Shown: positions 8,086 to 16,522, numbered from the stretch's first letter. The stretch is DNA of 64,000 bases from JAHEZL01 sp046074525 (GCA_046074525.1 JBJTOK010000036.1:79871-143870), one strand, 5' to 3'. Notes: a model not told the origin generated them from the sequence alone. Program-made: numbers and translations.

Positions 8086-9246
8086 ATGAACTTTGCCCAG
8101 ATCATCCATCCGGTTTCTGTAGAAGAGTTTTTTCGCGATTACTACGAGAAAAAGCCCTTGTACATTGCACGCAATAATCCTTCGTATTACCACTCTTTAC
8201 TGAGTTTGCAGGAGATTGATGCCTATCTGCAGCTAAAGCAAACTTTCTCTCCCAACGTGAAAGTGGCTTATAATGGTAAGGAAGCTTCTCCTTTCCTGTT
8301 TACCGAGAGTACTAATGACGTTGCGCCTTATAAGGCCGATCCGCAGTTATTGCTGCATTTGCTGAAACAAGGGTATACGGTGAAGTATGACAAGCTGCAC
8401 CAAACCTATCCGCCGCTGGCACAAAAAATTTCTTTGCTGGAAGAGGAGTTGGGATTGCAGATCCGTACCAGTTTGTACATCACTCCCGAAGATACTCAGG
8501 GCTATGGTGTGCACACCGATCGACATGATGTACTGGCCTTGCAGATCAATGGCACTAAACTGTGGAAGGTGAAATTTTCGGAGGAAGTATTGCCTTCGCA
8601 TTACGACGTGCCTGTTAAAGTGAAGTGGGAAGAAGGAGAGGATCAGCTGATTGAACTGAAAGCTGGTGATTTTTTCTATTGTCCGCGCGGATTAGCACAC
8701 GATGTATATACCAAAGAGCAAAGCTCGGTACATTTTACTTTAGGTTTCCAGCCGGTGTATGGCTATCATCTTGCTGAAAAATTATCATCGCTGGCTTATG
8801 AAAATGCTTTTTTCAGGAAGGCCATTCCTAACCACTATAGCACTGCGGACGAAAAGGAAAAATATAAGAAGGAGTGGCTATCGGAATTCCTGAAAATTGC
8901 CAAAAATATTGATGTGGAGACTTTGATAGAATGGGCGGCTGCCGAAAAATCAAAATTGAATTTCTCCCAAGGCAGGTTTCTCAGTCAGTTTTATGAACCC
9001 GCTGCCAAAGATATTTTTATGGTTAATGACTTGGATTGGACTTTAACCTTTACCAAGGTAGCGTGCCGTATTAAGATGTTGAGAGGAGATCACGATTTCC
9101 CTTTCTTGATGAAAGAGTTTTTGCTAGAGCTTAAAAACAAAAAAACGGTAAGTTTTATCGACTTACCGGATACTTTAAATATTATACAGAAGGGGAAAAT
9201 CCTAAAGCGTTTGCTGAGAATAGGATTGCTTTCGGCTAAGATTTAA
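8086..9246 (+). CDS. JmjC/cupin-4 family Fe(II)/2-oxoglutarate oxygenase
   Basis: The 386-residue protein resembles the YcfD/NO66 cupin-4 family. The metal-binding triad is visible as H143 and D145 in GVHTDRHDVLALQINGTKLW (the HxD motif followed by the family's Q-x-x-G-x-K-x-W) and H205 in PRGLAHDVY after the GDFFYCPRG turn. Such enzymes hydroxylate protein or peptide side chains using 2-oxoglutarate, O2 and Fe(II). It lies directly after the exporter, and the precursor-like gene overlaps its 3' end on the other strand. Hydroxylation of the peptide is inferred; ribosomal protein hydroxylation is the alternative for this family. Confidence 0.8.
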   Translation: MNFAQIIHPVSVEEFFRDYYEKKPLYIARNNPSYYHSLLSLQEIDAYLQLKQTFSPNVKVAYNGKEASPFLFTESTNDVAPYKADPQLLLHLLKQGYTVKYDKLHQTYPPLAQKISLLEEELGLQIRTSLYITPEDTQGYGVHTDRHDVLALQINGTKLWKVKFSEEVLPSHYDVPVKVKWEEGEDQLIELKAGDFFYCPRGLAHDVYTKEQSSVHFTLGFQPVYGYHLAEKLSSLAYENAFFRKAIPNHYSTADEKEKYKKEWLSEFLKIAKNIDVETLIEWAAAEKSKLNFSQGRFLSQFYEPAAKDIFMVNDLDWTLTFTKVACRIKMLRGDHDFPFLMKEFLLELKNKKTVSFIDLPDTLNIIQKGKILKRLLRIGLLSAKI

Positions 9247-9349
9247 ATTCTGCTGTTTCTCTAACGTTAGGAGTTGGGTTTGACAGTGTGGCATCAACTC
9301 CCAAATCACTGATTTCAGGCGCTTCCCATTTTTTCTTGTTGGTTTCCAT
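9236..9349 (-). CDS. Candidate lasso-peptide-like precursor (37 residues)
   Basis: This short gene is read from ATG at 9349 to TAG at 9236 on the minus strand and overlaps the last 11 bases of the oxygenase gene. The leader has W8, P11, I13, L16-G17 and T21, matching the lasso leader pattern (aromatic)-xx-P-x-(hydrophobic)-xx-(L)-G-...-T in which Thr is at -2. Taking L22 as -1, the core is SNPTPNVRETAEFKS: Ser at position 1 and Glu at position 9, the geometry for a nine-residue macrolactam ring, with a six-residue tail TAEFKS. The RRE, cyclase and exporter needed for such a product are encoded nearby. Ser1 is less common than Gly1, and no homologue could be checked. Confidence 0.65.
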   Translation of the reverse strand: METNKKKWEAPEISDLGVDATLSNPTPNVRETAEFKS

Positions 9350-9364
9350 AGAAGTATTTTTTTT

Positions 9365-9372
9365 CAAATATA
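9365..9372 (-). promoter_or_regulatory. -7 box for the precursor-like gene
   Basis: The minus strand reads TATATTTG, an exact match to TAnnTTTG, 15 bases before the precursor ATG. No clear -33 TTG is seen upstream, where the sequence runs into the end of the agmatine deiminase gene. The site would give a short leader and transcription separate from the other cluster genes. Confidence 0.4.
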
Positions 9373-9378
9373 GTAATT

Positions 9379-10398
9379 TTAAAATTCTGGATACTGCATG
9401 GTGATGCAGTGGATGGATCCGTGCTGCTTGATCAACACCACCGAGTCGATGGCAATAATTTCTTTATCAGGAAAAATCCCCTGCATTGTTTTGATTGCCT
9501 CGGCATCCTTGCTCGAATTGTAAACAGGAAAGAGTACAATGTCGTTCATAATAAGAAAATTGGCGTAAGTGGCCGGTAAGCGGTCGTCGCCGTCGTAGGC
9601 AGCATCAGCCATAGGAAGAGCTACCAGGTTATATTTTTCTCCTTTGAGGTTGGTGGCGCGTTGCAATTCCTCTTCCATTTTGCTGAGTGCGCTGTAATGC
9701 TCGTCATTCGGATCATCGCATTTCACGTAAGCAATCGTGTTTTCGTTACAGAAGCGGGCTAGGGTATCAATGTGGCTGTCGGTGTCGTCACCGGCGAGAT
9801 AGCCGTGGTTGATCCAGATGACTTTTTCGATATGCAGGAGCTCTTTGAGCAGTTTTTCAATTTCGTTGATGGTCCATTGCGGATTGCGGTTTTCTTCGAG
9901 CAGGCATTCGCTGGTAGTCATCAAAACCCCTTGTCCGTCAACTTCAAGAGAACCTCCTTCAAGCACAATATGATTTAAATCCTTGATGTCCCAATTTGCT
10001 GGGAAAGCTTTTGCATCAAAGAGTTTTTGGGTGATGGCCGAGTCTTTTTCGGCAGCGAATTTTTTTCCCCAGCCATTGAATTGAAAATCCAGAATCACAG
10101 GTTTTCCGTTTTCCAGAATGGTGATTCCTCCATGGTCTCGCGCCCAGGTATCGTTTACATCACACTGGTAAATGTGGATGTTGGCGAGATTGCAGTGCTG
10201 CACATAGCCTTGTACTTCTTCCACGTTTTGTGCAGCAATGATCAACTTTTGCCGCTTCGCGATTTCAAAAGCAATTTTTTTGTAGCATACGAGTACCTCT
10301 TCCCAAACATCAGCCCAGTCGGTATCCTGATGGGGCCACGTCAATTGAATTGCAGATTGCTGATGCCATTCTGGAGGGAAGAAGTTTTGTGTTTTCAT
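9379..10398 (-). CDS. aguA: Agmatine deiminase
   Basis: The 339-residue protein is a full-length porphyromonas-type peptidylarginine/agmatine deiminase. It shows ARDHGG near residue 87, the GGSLEVDGQG substrate loop, the HGYLAGDDTDSHIDTLARF stretch with catalytic Asp and His, and the catalytic Cys at C331 in HGSIHCITMQ. It hydrolyses agmatine to N-carbamoylputrescine and ammonia in putrescine synthesis. No N-carbamoylputrescine amidase is in the window. The gene reads towards the precursor-like gene 29 bp downstream, so read-through could contribute to precursor expression. It is a housekeeping gene that probably marks the cluster border. Confidence 0.9.
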   Translation of the reverse strand: MKTQNFFPPEWHQQSAIQLTWPHQDTDWADVWEEVLVCYKKIAFEIAKRQKLIIAAQNVEEVQGYVQHCNLANIHIYQCDVNDTWARDHGGITILENGKPVILDFQFNGWGKKFAAEKDSAITQKLFDAKAFPANWDIKDLNHIVLEGGSLEVDGQGVLMTTSECLLEENRNPQWTINEIEKLLKELLHIEKVIWINHGYLAGDDTDSHIDTLARFCNENTIAYVKCDDPNDEHYSALSKMEEELQRATNLKGEKYNLVALPMADAAYDGDDRLPATYANFLIMNDIVLFPVYNSSKDAEAIKTMQGIFPDKEIIAIDSVVLIKQHGSIHCITMQYPEF

Positions 10399-10424
10399 GA
10401 GGCAAAGCTAAAAAAATATCCTGT

Positions 10425-10459
10425 GCTCCGTTAAGTTTAACGAAGCGTAGCTTGGCGGA
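10425..10459 (+). repeat. 35-bp dispersed repeat, copy 1
   Basis: The sequence beginning GCTCCGTTAAGTTTAACGAA matches the reverse complement of 28236-28270 at 29 of 35 positions, and its first part resembles 23205-23230. It lies between the agmatine deiminase start and the next gene's terminator. The rest of 10399-10583 holds no gene I can support. Confidence 0.6.
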
Positions 10460-10513
10460 ATCTTTTCCCGAATCTTTCAGCTTCCTTTGCAATTGAAAAG
10501 ATGAAATCTTTAC

Positions 10514-10545
10514 GAAAAAATTCCGCGAAGTTGAAGACTTCGCGG
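10514..10545 (-). terminator. Rho-independent terminator after the anti-sigma-like gene
   Basis: A perfect 9-bp GC-rich stem, CCGCGAAGT (10523-10531) and ACTTCGCGG (10537-10545), has a 5-base loop. On the minus strand it is followed by an AATTTTTTT tract. It lies 39 bp downstream of the stop at 10584. Confidence 0.75.
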
Positions 10546-10583
10546 AGGGGTTTGATAATCATGCTCAAAAAGTTCACACAGAC

Positions 10584-12827
10584 TTACTTCACAATAATCT
10601 GGTTATCCGAAAATTCGGCAATGAATTTTTTATAGCCTTTGAAGGACACTGTTTTCAAATCGATATCCATTCTAATGTCTTGAAGCAGCATGATCGTTTT
10701 TTCATCCAATTCCAGATTATAGATATCGTCTTTCCTTGCCGGAACCTTAGGCTTGTCGGCCAAATATTTTATGTTGGCGCGTTCTGCTGCCATCCATTGC
10801 AGTACCGAAGCTTCAGCGCCAAGAGATTTCAAACGGGCGCGTATGGTTTCTATTTTTTCATCTTTCAAATCAGCAACGATAGATTCTGTTGTGTAAGGAT
10901 TATACTTCTTTTCAAACCACTGATAAGAATTTCCTTTTCGGGAAACTGCGAAGCAAAAAGTATTTTTCATTTGTTCTGCCTCAGGTGCTGATGCCAGAGG
11001 GAACAGTGCAACAGCTTCTCCTTCCTGAATAGTTAATGGTGTTAAGTTGTTGATCGTGTTGAGCCATTGGAAAACATCAGTGTTACCGACAGGGTTAAGC
11101 AAAGCGATAGGCACCGACTGAGATCCATAATCCAGCAAGTGCAGGTATGCATCAATATTTACCCATCCTGGTTTTGCCCAGCTGAAACCATAAGAGCTTC
11201 TGGTGACATTAGGTGCAGGAAGGTTATTTTTTAGTGTGGCAAGGGTAGTGCTGTCGCCGGCATTTATTTTTTCCTGAATCTCGGAGATGGTGTATTTACT
11301 GTCGAGACCGAGTTTTTTATTCAGTTTATTTTTCTCGTCGGTGTATTTCTGTTTTTTCTGTGCATAAAATTCTGCGAGTTGTTTTTGATACATCTCACTG
11401 CCTTTCACATTGCCCAGTCTTTCGTTGGCAAAAAACTGGAAGATGCGCTGTTCATTGCCCTGAACCTTTCCTGCGATGATGGAATCAGAATAGCACAAAT
11501 CTTTATCGAGATTATTAATATACACCTGCAACAGCTCTTCACCATTTGCACAGGTGTGCAGTATTTTGATGCGCTCTTCAAATTCTTTGGTAGCGATGAA
11601 GGTTTTGTTGAATTCTTTGTTTCTTATCGTTTTTACAGTGAGCGGATTGATGCCAGATTGCGGAACATTGGCGGTATCAAATTGCAGTGAGCCGAGTAAA
11701 GGTTGTTCCTGCCGGTTTCTGAAAATGTATTGCCAGAAAGTTCTTTTCTTCACTTGAGCACCTTCTCGGTTTTTAACCACAGTCACTGTATTGGTTAAAC
11801 TGTAATACAAGCTATCCAGCAGAGGTTTGGTGGGCTTCCTGTAATTTTTGTAAGGCATGTATCCCTTCACAGTTTCCGAAAATCCATCGGGCAGGAAATC
11901 GAGCATTCCAAAAGGAAGATTGATTAAATATTTTTTTGTTGCTGTTGGATTTTTCCAATCCACATTTCCGCCATGCACATCTCCTTCAAAAACCATCATG
12001 TTGGGTTTTGTTTTCACGGCAGGGATTTCGATGTATAAAGGTCGCGCAGGATTGATGTTCACTTCCTTGTCGTTTTGCGTTGCTCTGATGTGAAGCATTC
12101 CTCCGCTTTCCAGCATTTTTCCGTTCGATAGAGTGCCAAGCCTGTAGAGTACCATATCATCAAGATTCAATGCTTCCGCCAATTCCAGTGTTACAGCCGT
12201 TTTAATGATTGCACCCTGTTCATCGGTAAAGGCATCTGTTGGTACAATAATCATTGTTCCGTAGCGTCCTTCAATACTTGCACCTTTAGCCGGATTGATA
12301 ATGAATTTTTGCACATCGGGCTGCACCCATGTTTTGAGTCCGTGGAAATCGTAAAAAACATTTTCTTTTGAAGATGCTGAATTATCTTTTTGATGTGTTG
12401 TTTTATTGTTTGCTGAAATAGTTGATTTCGCTATTGTTGTTTGTATGCCGGCAGAAGGAGTTAATGTAACATCACTTTGCGGAGCGATATTTACTGTCGG
12501 TATAGCTTTTTCAGGTTGTGTTTTTTCCTCTTTTTCGGAAGAAGAATTCAACATTAAATAAAGTATTACCAGAGTACTTAAAAAGAGGAATAATAGCAAT
12601 CCCCATTTTCTGAATCCGGAGCGCTTGTATTTCTTTTGAGTGCTTGCAATTTCTTTTTTCAGAGCAATTCTATTGGCGACTCTGATAAAATCTTTTTGTA
12701 GTTCCAGCTGCTGTCTGAGTTCAGCGCTGTCGCTCAAAGCCGTTTCAAAATCGGTCTTTGCCTTTCCCGACAATTCTCCTCTGAGGTATTTGTCGATGAG
12801 TTCTATATTTTCCAGTGATGGTCTCAT
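10584..12827 (-). CDS. Large membrane anti-sigma-factor-like protein
   Basis: The 747-residue protein begins with an anti-sigma-like cytoplasmic region (IELIDKYLRGELSGKAKTDF..., residues 7-60), then one membrane segment at about 75-94 (GLLLFLFLSTLVILYLML). A periplasmic or surface-directed ectodomain of about 650 residues follows. I do not recognise a named domain in the ectodomain; it begins with a low-complexity Ser/Thr/Lys-rich linker. The gene follows the ECF sigma factor by 4 bp, the classic sigma/anti-sigma arrangement. It probably holds the sigma factor inactive until an envelope signal arrives. The ectodomain is far larger than in ordinary anti-sigma factors. Confidence 0.65.
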   Translation of the reverse strand: MRPSLENIELIDKYLRGELSGKAKTDFETALSDSAELRQQLELQKDFIRVANRIALKKEIASTQKKYKRSGFRKWGLLLFLFLSTLVILYLMLNSSSEKEEKTQPEKAIPTVNIAPQSDVTLTPSAGIQTTIAKSTISANNKTTHQKDNSASSKENVFYDFHGLKTWVQPDVQKFIINPAKGASIEGRYGTMIIVPTDAFTDEQGAIIKTAVTLELAEALNLDDMVLYRLGTLSNGKMLESGGMLHIRATQNDKEVNINPARPLYIEIPAVKTKPNMMVFEGDVHGGNVDWKNPTATKKYLINLPFGMLDFLPDGFSETVKGYMPYKNYRKPTKPLLDSLYYSLTNTVTVVKNREGAQVKKRTFWQYIFRNRQEQPLLGSLQFDTANVPQSGINPLTVKTIRNKEFNKTFIATKEFEERIKILHTCANGEELLQVYINNLDKDLCYSDSIIAGKVQGNEQRIFQFFANERLGNVKGSEMYQKQLAEFYAQKKQKYTDEKNKLNKKLGLDSKYTISEIQEKINAGDSTTLATLKNNLPAPNVTRSSYGFSWAKPGWVNIDAYLHLLDYGSQSVPIALLNPVGNTDVFQWLNTINNLTPLTIQEGEAVALFPLASAPEAEQMKNTFCFAVSRKGNSYQWFEKKYNPYTTESIVADLKDEKIETIRARLKSLGAEASVLQWMAAERANIKYLADKPKVPARKDDIYNLELDEKTIMLLQDIRMDIDLKTVSFKGYKKFIAEFSDNQIIVK

Positions 12828-12831
12828 AAGA

Positions 12832-13380
12832 TTACTTTTTTGGTTTGTGATCAGCAGCCAGTCGGATGGCCTGCTCCATGCATTTGTACTTTTGCGTTTT
12901 GGCCGAATTCACGGAAGAAAAGCCAAGGGCCTTTGCTAGAATCTCCATCGATTCTTTTCTGAAATAAAAGCGTTCGAAGATTTGCTGGCACTTTTCCGAA
13001 AGCGATGCAATGATGTTTTCCATCACTGTGAATTTCTCTTCCTGGGCCTGATCATAACCAATATCCTGTTCGGATATTATGAGGGTGTCACTCCATTCTA
13101 ATTCTTGTGTTTTATTTTGTTTGCGCAGTTGGTTTTTCCATAATAGTCGAGCAATGCCATAGAGGTAAGTCGACAATTTTGAAGTGAGTTCAAAGTGGGG
13201 ATTGCTTACCTTTTCAATAAAAAGCAATAAACTGTCATTGAAAATTTCTTCGGCAGCTTCATTATTTCCACCTGAAGAGACTATGTTGTGTTTTATTTTC
13301 GGGAACTCTTTATAGAGTATTGTTAGGGCCTTTTCCCTTTGGCCTTCCCTTATTTTGCGGATAATTTCATGGTCTTCCAT
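12832..13380 (-). CDS. ECF-type RNA polymerase sigma factor
   Basis: The 182-residue protein fits the sigma-70 ECF family. It has a region 2 with AAEEIFNDSLLLFIEKV (residues about 42-58) and LSTYLYGIARLLWKNQLRK (the 2.3-2.4 recognition helix), and region 4 with LSEKCQQIFERFYFRKESMEILAKALGF, a helix-turn-helix that reads the -35 element. It should direct transcription of an envelope or stress regulon. It lies 4 bp upstream of the membrane anti-sigma-like gene and is likely autoregulated, although I could not identify a shared promoter motif. Confidence 0.85.
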   Translation of the reverse strand: MEDHEIIRKIREGQREKALTILYKEFPKIKHNIVSSGGNNEAAEEIFNDSLLLFIEKVSNPHFELTSKLSTYLYGIARLLWKNQLRKQNKTQELEWSDTLIISEQDIGYDQAQEEKFTVMENIIASLSEKCQQIFERFYFRKESMEILAKALGFSSVNSAKTQKYKCMEQAIRLAADHKPKK

Positions 13381-13437
13381 AAACGGTATTTTTCTATTTA
13401 TGTCAGGTTTGGATAAGAAGTAACCATTAAAGGGAAA

Positions 13438-13785
13438 TTATTTTTGGTAGAGTTCAATTTTTCTGCCGTCGGGATCCTGTATCACGGCCATGAAGCCAAA
13501 TTCAGAAGCAGCGGGTTCCGTTGAAAAAGTGATGTTTTGCTTTTTCAGTTCAGTGATCACCGCGTCAAAATTTTCCAATGCAAAACCCAGTCGAAGATTT
13601 TTATCCACTACTGTTTGCGTCTTGGTTAAAGGATAAATTTCCAGTACAATTTCACCAAGTGCTGTTGAATAATGAAAGGGCCCGTTGCCATGCTGATGAT
13701 ATTGAAAAGCACAGCCGAAAATGGCATAAAATTCAGCCAGTTTTTTCGGATCGGAAGTGCGGATGACAATAAGTCTTAATTCCAT
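13438..13785 (-). CDS. VOC family protein (glyoxalase/bleomycin-resistance fold)
   Basis: The 115-residue protein is one vicinal-oxygen-chelate domain pair: ELRLIVIRTSDPKKLAEFYA at the N-terminus (the first beta-alpha-beta unit) and FGFMAVIQDPDGRKIELYQ at the C-terminus, where Glu is the usual metal ligand position. Members act as lyases, isomerases, dioxygenases or drug-binding proteins, and the substrate cannot be inferred. It stands alone, 57 bp from the sigma factor start. Confidence 0.75.
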   Translation of the reverse strand: MELRLIVIRTSDPKKLAEFYAIFGCAFQYHQHGNGPFHYSTALGEIVLEIYPLTKTQTVVDKNLRLGFALENFDAVITELKKQNITFSTEPAASEFGFMAVIQDPDGRKIELYQK

Positions 13786-13800
13786 TAATTCTGAATATAT

Positions 13801-14322
13801 TTAGAGATCATAGTCAAGATAATAAACCCTTTTATTTTCCTTGTCATACCATAGAAGTCTGAAATACCGGTCCTTATAATTGTAAGAGTAGGGAGTAATG
13901 GTTTTTGTTTTTTCTTTGTCCCACCAGGAAAAATCAGGTTGCAGTCCTTCGCTGGAGTTGTCGGGTTTTTCCGTTGGGGTGAGCTTAAGATGTTTAATGA
14001 TGCTTTGCAGCGTATCGCTATTGCAAACAAAAGAAAAGGCATATTTTTGGTTGATGCCCATTTCATCGGCAGCGCAATATATTTCCTTTACATCTTCTGG
14101 TGGTGTAAACCCGAAAAATTCCTGAAAGCGTAATTTATTCCATTTGGTGTCGGGAGTGTGTGCGTCGAAATGCTTAACGACTTTATCTACCAGCTGTTCT
14201 TTTTTTTCTGATAATTTGTTGCTGGTTTTATCCAGAACTTCTTTGCCCTTGTTTTCTATTGTGTTACAAGCAAACAATAGAATTAATAATACTGATGATG
14301 ATATTGGAAGTAATTTCTCCAT
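13801..14322 (-). CDS. Hypothetical lipoprotein
   Basis: I do not recognise this 173-residue protein. It begins with a lipoprotein signal peptide, MEKLLPISSSVLLILLFACN, with a lipobox ending at C19, followed by a Lys/Glu-rich helix (KGKEVLDKTSNKLSEKKEQL). The rest is polar with many aromatic residues. It starts directly after the stop of the gene upstream (14323), so the two form an operon downstream of asnS. Confidence 0.6.
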   Translation of the reverse strand: MEKLLPISSSVLLILLFACNTIENKGKEVLDKTSNKLSEKKEQLVDKVVKHFDAHTPDTKWNKLRFQEFFGFTPPEDVKEIYCAADEMGINQKYAFSFVCNSDTLQSIIKHLKLTPTEKPDNSSEGLQPDFSWWDKEKTKTITPYSYNYKDRYFRLLWYDKENKRVYYLDYDL

Positions 14323-14952
14323 TTAAAAATGGTATTCACCTTTTGTTTTTGGTGAAAAAATGGATTGATTACCGATAGAAATGTCTTTGAGGGAAATTAA
14401 TACATTCTGTTTTGCGTTAAAGTTGTCAGTTGATTTTTTTGTAACTATGATTTCATCATTATCTCCCCAAGCCTGATCTTCAAGTGTTACCACAGCATTT
14501 CCCGTTAATAAATTGTAGTCTAGGGTTTCCCAGTGTTCTCCATTTTTTCCAAAAGAGTTTGATACTCCAATAAGGTAGAAATCACTGTTTTGAAAACGAT
14601 ATTTATGTGTGTGACTCCACATCCAGCTGCTTCCTCCTTCGTGGTAAATAAGTAAAATGCCTTTTTTTATTTCTATTCCCTGAAATGGATCTCCACGAAC
14701 ACCTCCCTCGCCACTAGCCATTATAGCGTTTCCGGATGAATACCAAAGTTTCCATTCATTATTGTCTTTTTTGAAAATGCGCAGTTCTCTAATAAATCCT
14801 CTTTCTTCAACACTATCAATATCTACTACTTCTACTTTTTCTTTAGCGGTATCCTTGTCAAGATTTCCATAAGCGGAAGCAATTGAGTGGGGAGTTTGCG
14901 CGGTTATGGACAGAGAATACAGAAGGAAAATTGTGATTAATGAATGTTTCAT
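14323..14952 (-). CDS. Hypothetical exported protein
   Basis: This 209-residue protein has a clear signal peptide (MKHSLITIFLLYSLSITAQ, cleavage after Ala-Gln region) and no membrane segment after it. The body is rich in Ser, Gly and aromatic residues (for example EGGSSWMWSHTHKYRF), suggesting a beta-rich periplasmic protein. No family is recognised. It is 3 bp from asnS upstream and abuts the lipoprotein gene downstream. Confidence 0.55.
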   Translation of the reverse strand: MKHSLITIFLLYSLSITAQTPHSIASAYGNLDKDTAKEKVEVVDIDSVEERGFIRELRIFKKDNNEWKLWYSSGNAIMASGEGGVRGDPFQGIEIKKGILLIYHEGGSSWMWSHTHKYRFQNSDFYLIGVSNSFGKNGEHWETLDYNLLTGNAVVTLEDQAWGDNDEIIVTKKSTDNFNAKQNVLISLKDISIGNQSIFSPKTKGEYHF

Positions 14953-14955
14953 AAT

Positions 14956-16398
14956 TTAAAACTCCGCTGTTTTCGGGGCTCTTGGAAAAGGAATCACGTC
15001 TCTGATATTGCCCATGCCGGTGATGAAGAGCATGAGTCTTTCAAAACCCAGTCCAAAGCCAGCATGAGGTGCTGAGCCAAAGCGGCGTGTATCGAGGTAC
15101 CACCAAATGTCTTTTTCGGGGATGTTGAAGCGTTTTATGGCGGCGAGCAATTTGTCGTAATTGTCTTCGCGCTGTGATCCGCCGATGATTTCACCGATGC
15201 CAGGCACAAGAACATCCATGGCTGCAACGGTTTTCCCATCGTCGTTTTGTTTCATGTAGAAAGCCTTGATTTCTGCAGGGTAGCCGGTGACAATCACAGG
15301 TTTTTTGAAATGTTTTTCTACTAAATATTTTTCGTGTTCACTTTGCATATCGAAGCCCCATTCGCCCACAGGAAACTGAAATTTTCCGGCTTTGTTGGGC
15401 TTGGAATCCCTAAGGATTTGCACAGCTTCGGTATACGTGATGCGTTCAAAAGAATTGTGCAATACAAATTCGAGTTTCTGGATCAAATCCATTTCACTGC
15501 GTTGCTCTTTCGGTTTGTCTTTCTCTTCCTCGAGAAGGCGCTGCTTTAAAAACTCCAGGTCATCACGGTTATGGTCGAGGGCATATTGTATGAGGTATTT
15601 CATGAAATCCTCTGCTAGGTCCATGTTTTCGGTAATTTCATTGAAAGCCACTTCGGGTTCTATCATCCAGAATTCGGCGAGGTGGCGGGTAGTGTTTGAA
15701 TTTTCGGCGCGAAAAGTGGGCCCGAAAGTATAAATTTTTCCCAGTGCCATCGCAGCGAGTTCGCCATTGAGCTGGCCGGATACCGTGAGATTGGTTTCCT
15801 TGCCGAAGAAATCCTGTTTGTAATCCACCGAGCCATCTTCTTTTAAGGGTGGATTTTTAGGATCAAGTGTGGTAACGCGGAACATTTCACCAGCGCCTTC
15901 GCAATCGGAACCTGTAATAATAGGGGTATGCACATTGAAGAAACCACGATCATTAAAAAACTGGTGAATGGCGAAAGTCATGGCATGGCGCAATCGCAGT
16001 ATTGCACTAAAAGTATTGGTGCGTGGACGCAAATGACCGATTTCCCTGAGGAATTCCAGCGAGTGCTTTTTAGGTTGCAGCGGATAGAGCTCAGGATCGG
16101 CAGTACCCAGCACTGCAAATGAGGAAACGTGTATTTCCACTGCTTGCCCGGAACCACTTGATTCCATAAGTTTTCCATTGATAGAAAGACAGGCGCCAAC
16201 CGAAATCGGCTTGGTTTTCTCGGCAGAAACCTCCTCCAGATTGAGGACAGCCTGTATGTTGTTGATGGTTGATCCGTCGTTCAGGATGATGAACCTGTTG
16301 CTTCGGAAAAATCTTACCCATCCTTTCACTACTACTTCCTTTTCGAAATCCTTTGATAGCAATAGATCCTTGATGCTGCTGTGCTTTTGTGTGGTCAT
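14956..16398 (-). CDS. asnS: Asparaginyl-tRNA synthetase
   Basis: The 480-residue protein is a full-length class IIb aminoacyl-tRNA synthetase. An N-terminal OB-fold anticodon-binding domain (about 1-115) precedes the catalytic domain with motif 2 FGPTFRAENSNTTRHLAEFW and motif 3 GFGLGFERLMLFITGMGNIR near the C-terminus. The pattern RDVIPFPR after motif 3 and the long insertion between motifs 2 and 3 fit AsnRS rather than AspRS. It charges tRNA-Asn with asparagine in the cytoplasm. Confidence 0.95.
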   Translation of the reverse strand: MTTQKHSSIKDLLLSKDFEKEVVVKGWVRFFRSNRFIILNDGSTINNIQAVLNLEEVSAEKTKPISVGACLSINGKLMESSGSGQAVEIHVSSFAVLGTADPELYPLQPKKHSLEFLREIGHLRPRTNTFSAILRLRHAMTFAIHQFFNDRGFFNVHTPIITGSDCEGAGEMFRVTTLDPKNPPLKEDGSVDYKQDFFGKETNLTVSGQLNGELAAMALGKIYTFGPTFRAENSNTTRHLAEFWMIEPEVAFNEITENMDLAEDFMKYLIQYALDHNRDDLEFLKQRLLEEEKDKPKEQRSEMDLIQKLEFVLHNSFERITYTEAVQILRDSKPNKAGKFQFPVGEWGFDMQSEHEKYLVEKHFKKPVIVTGYPAEIKAFYMKQNDDGKTVAAMDVLVPGIGEIIGGSQREDNYDKLLAAIKRFNIPEKDIWWYLDTRRFGSAPHAGFGLGFERLMLFITGMGNIRDVIPFPRAPKTAEF

Positions 16399-16522
16399 GG
16401 CTTCAACTTTTATGAAGCTTAAAAGTAGGTAAAAGTTTAGATTTTTTTGCCTGGGGAATACTACAGCTTATCGGTTAGAAATAACCGTTCGCCTATTTTC
16501 CGGAAACGAACGGGTTAAAAAA

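Noticed and set aside
10310..10492. A 60-codon minus-strand ORF upstream of agmatine deiminase
   Set aside because: It overlaps the deiminase start in another frame and the dispersed repeat, with no coding features.
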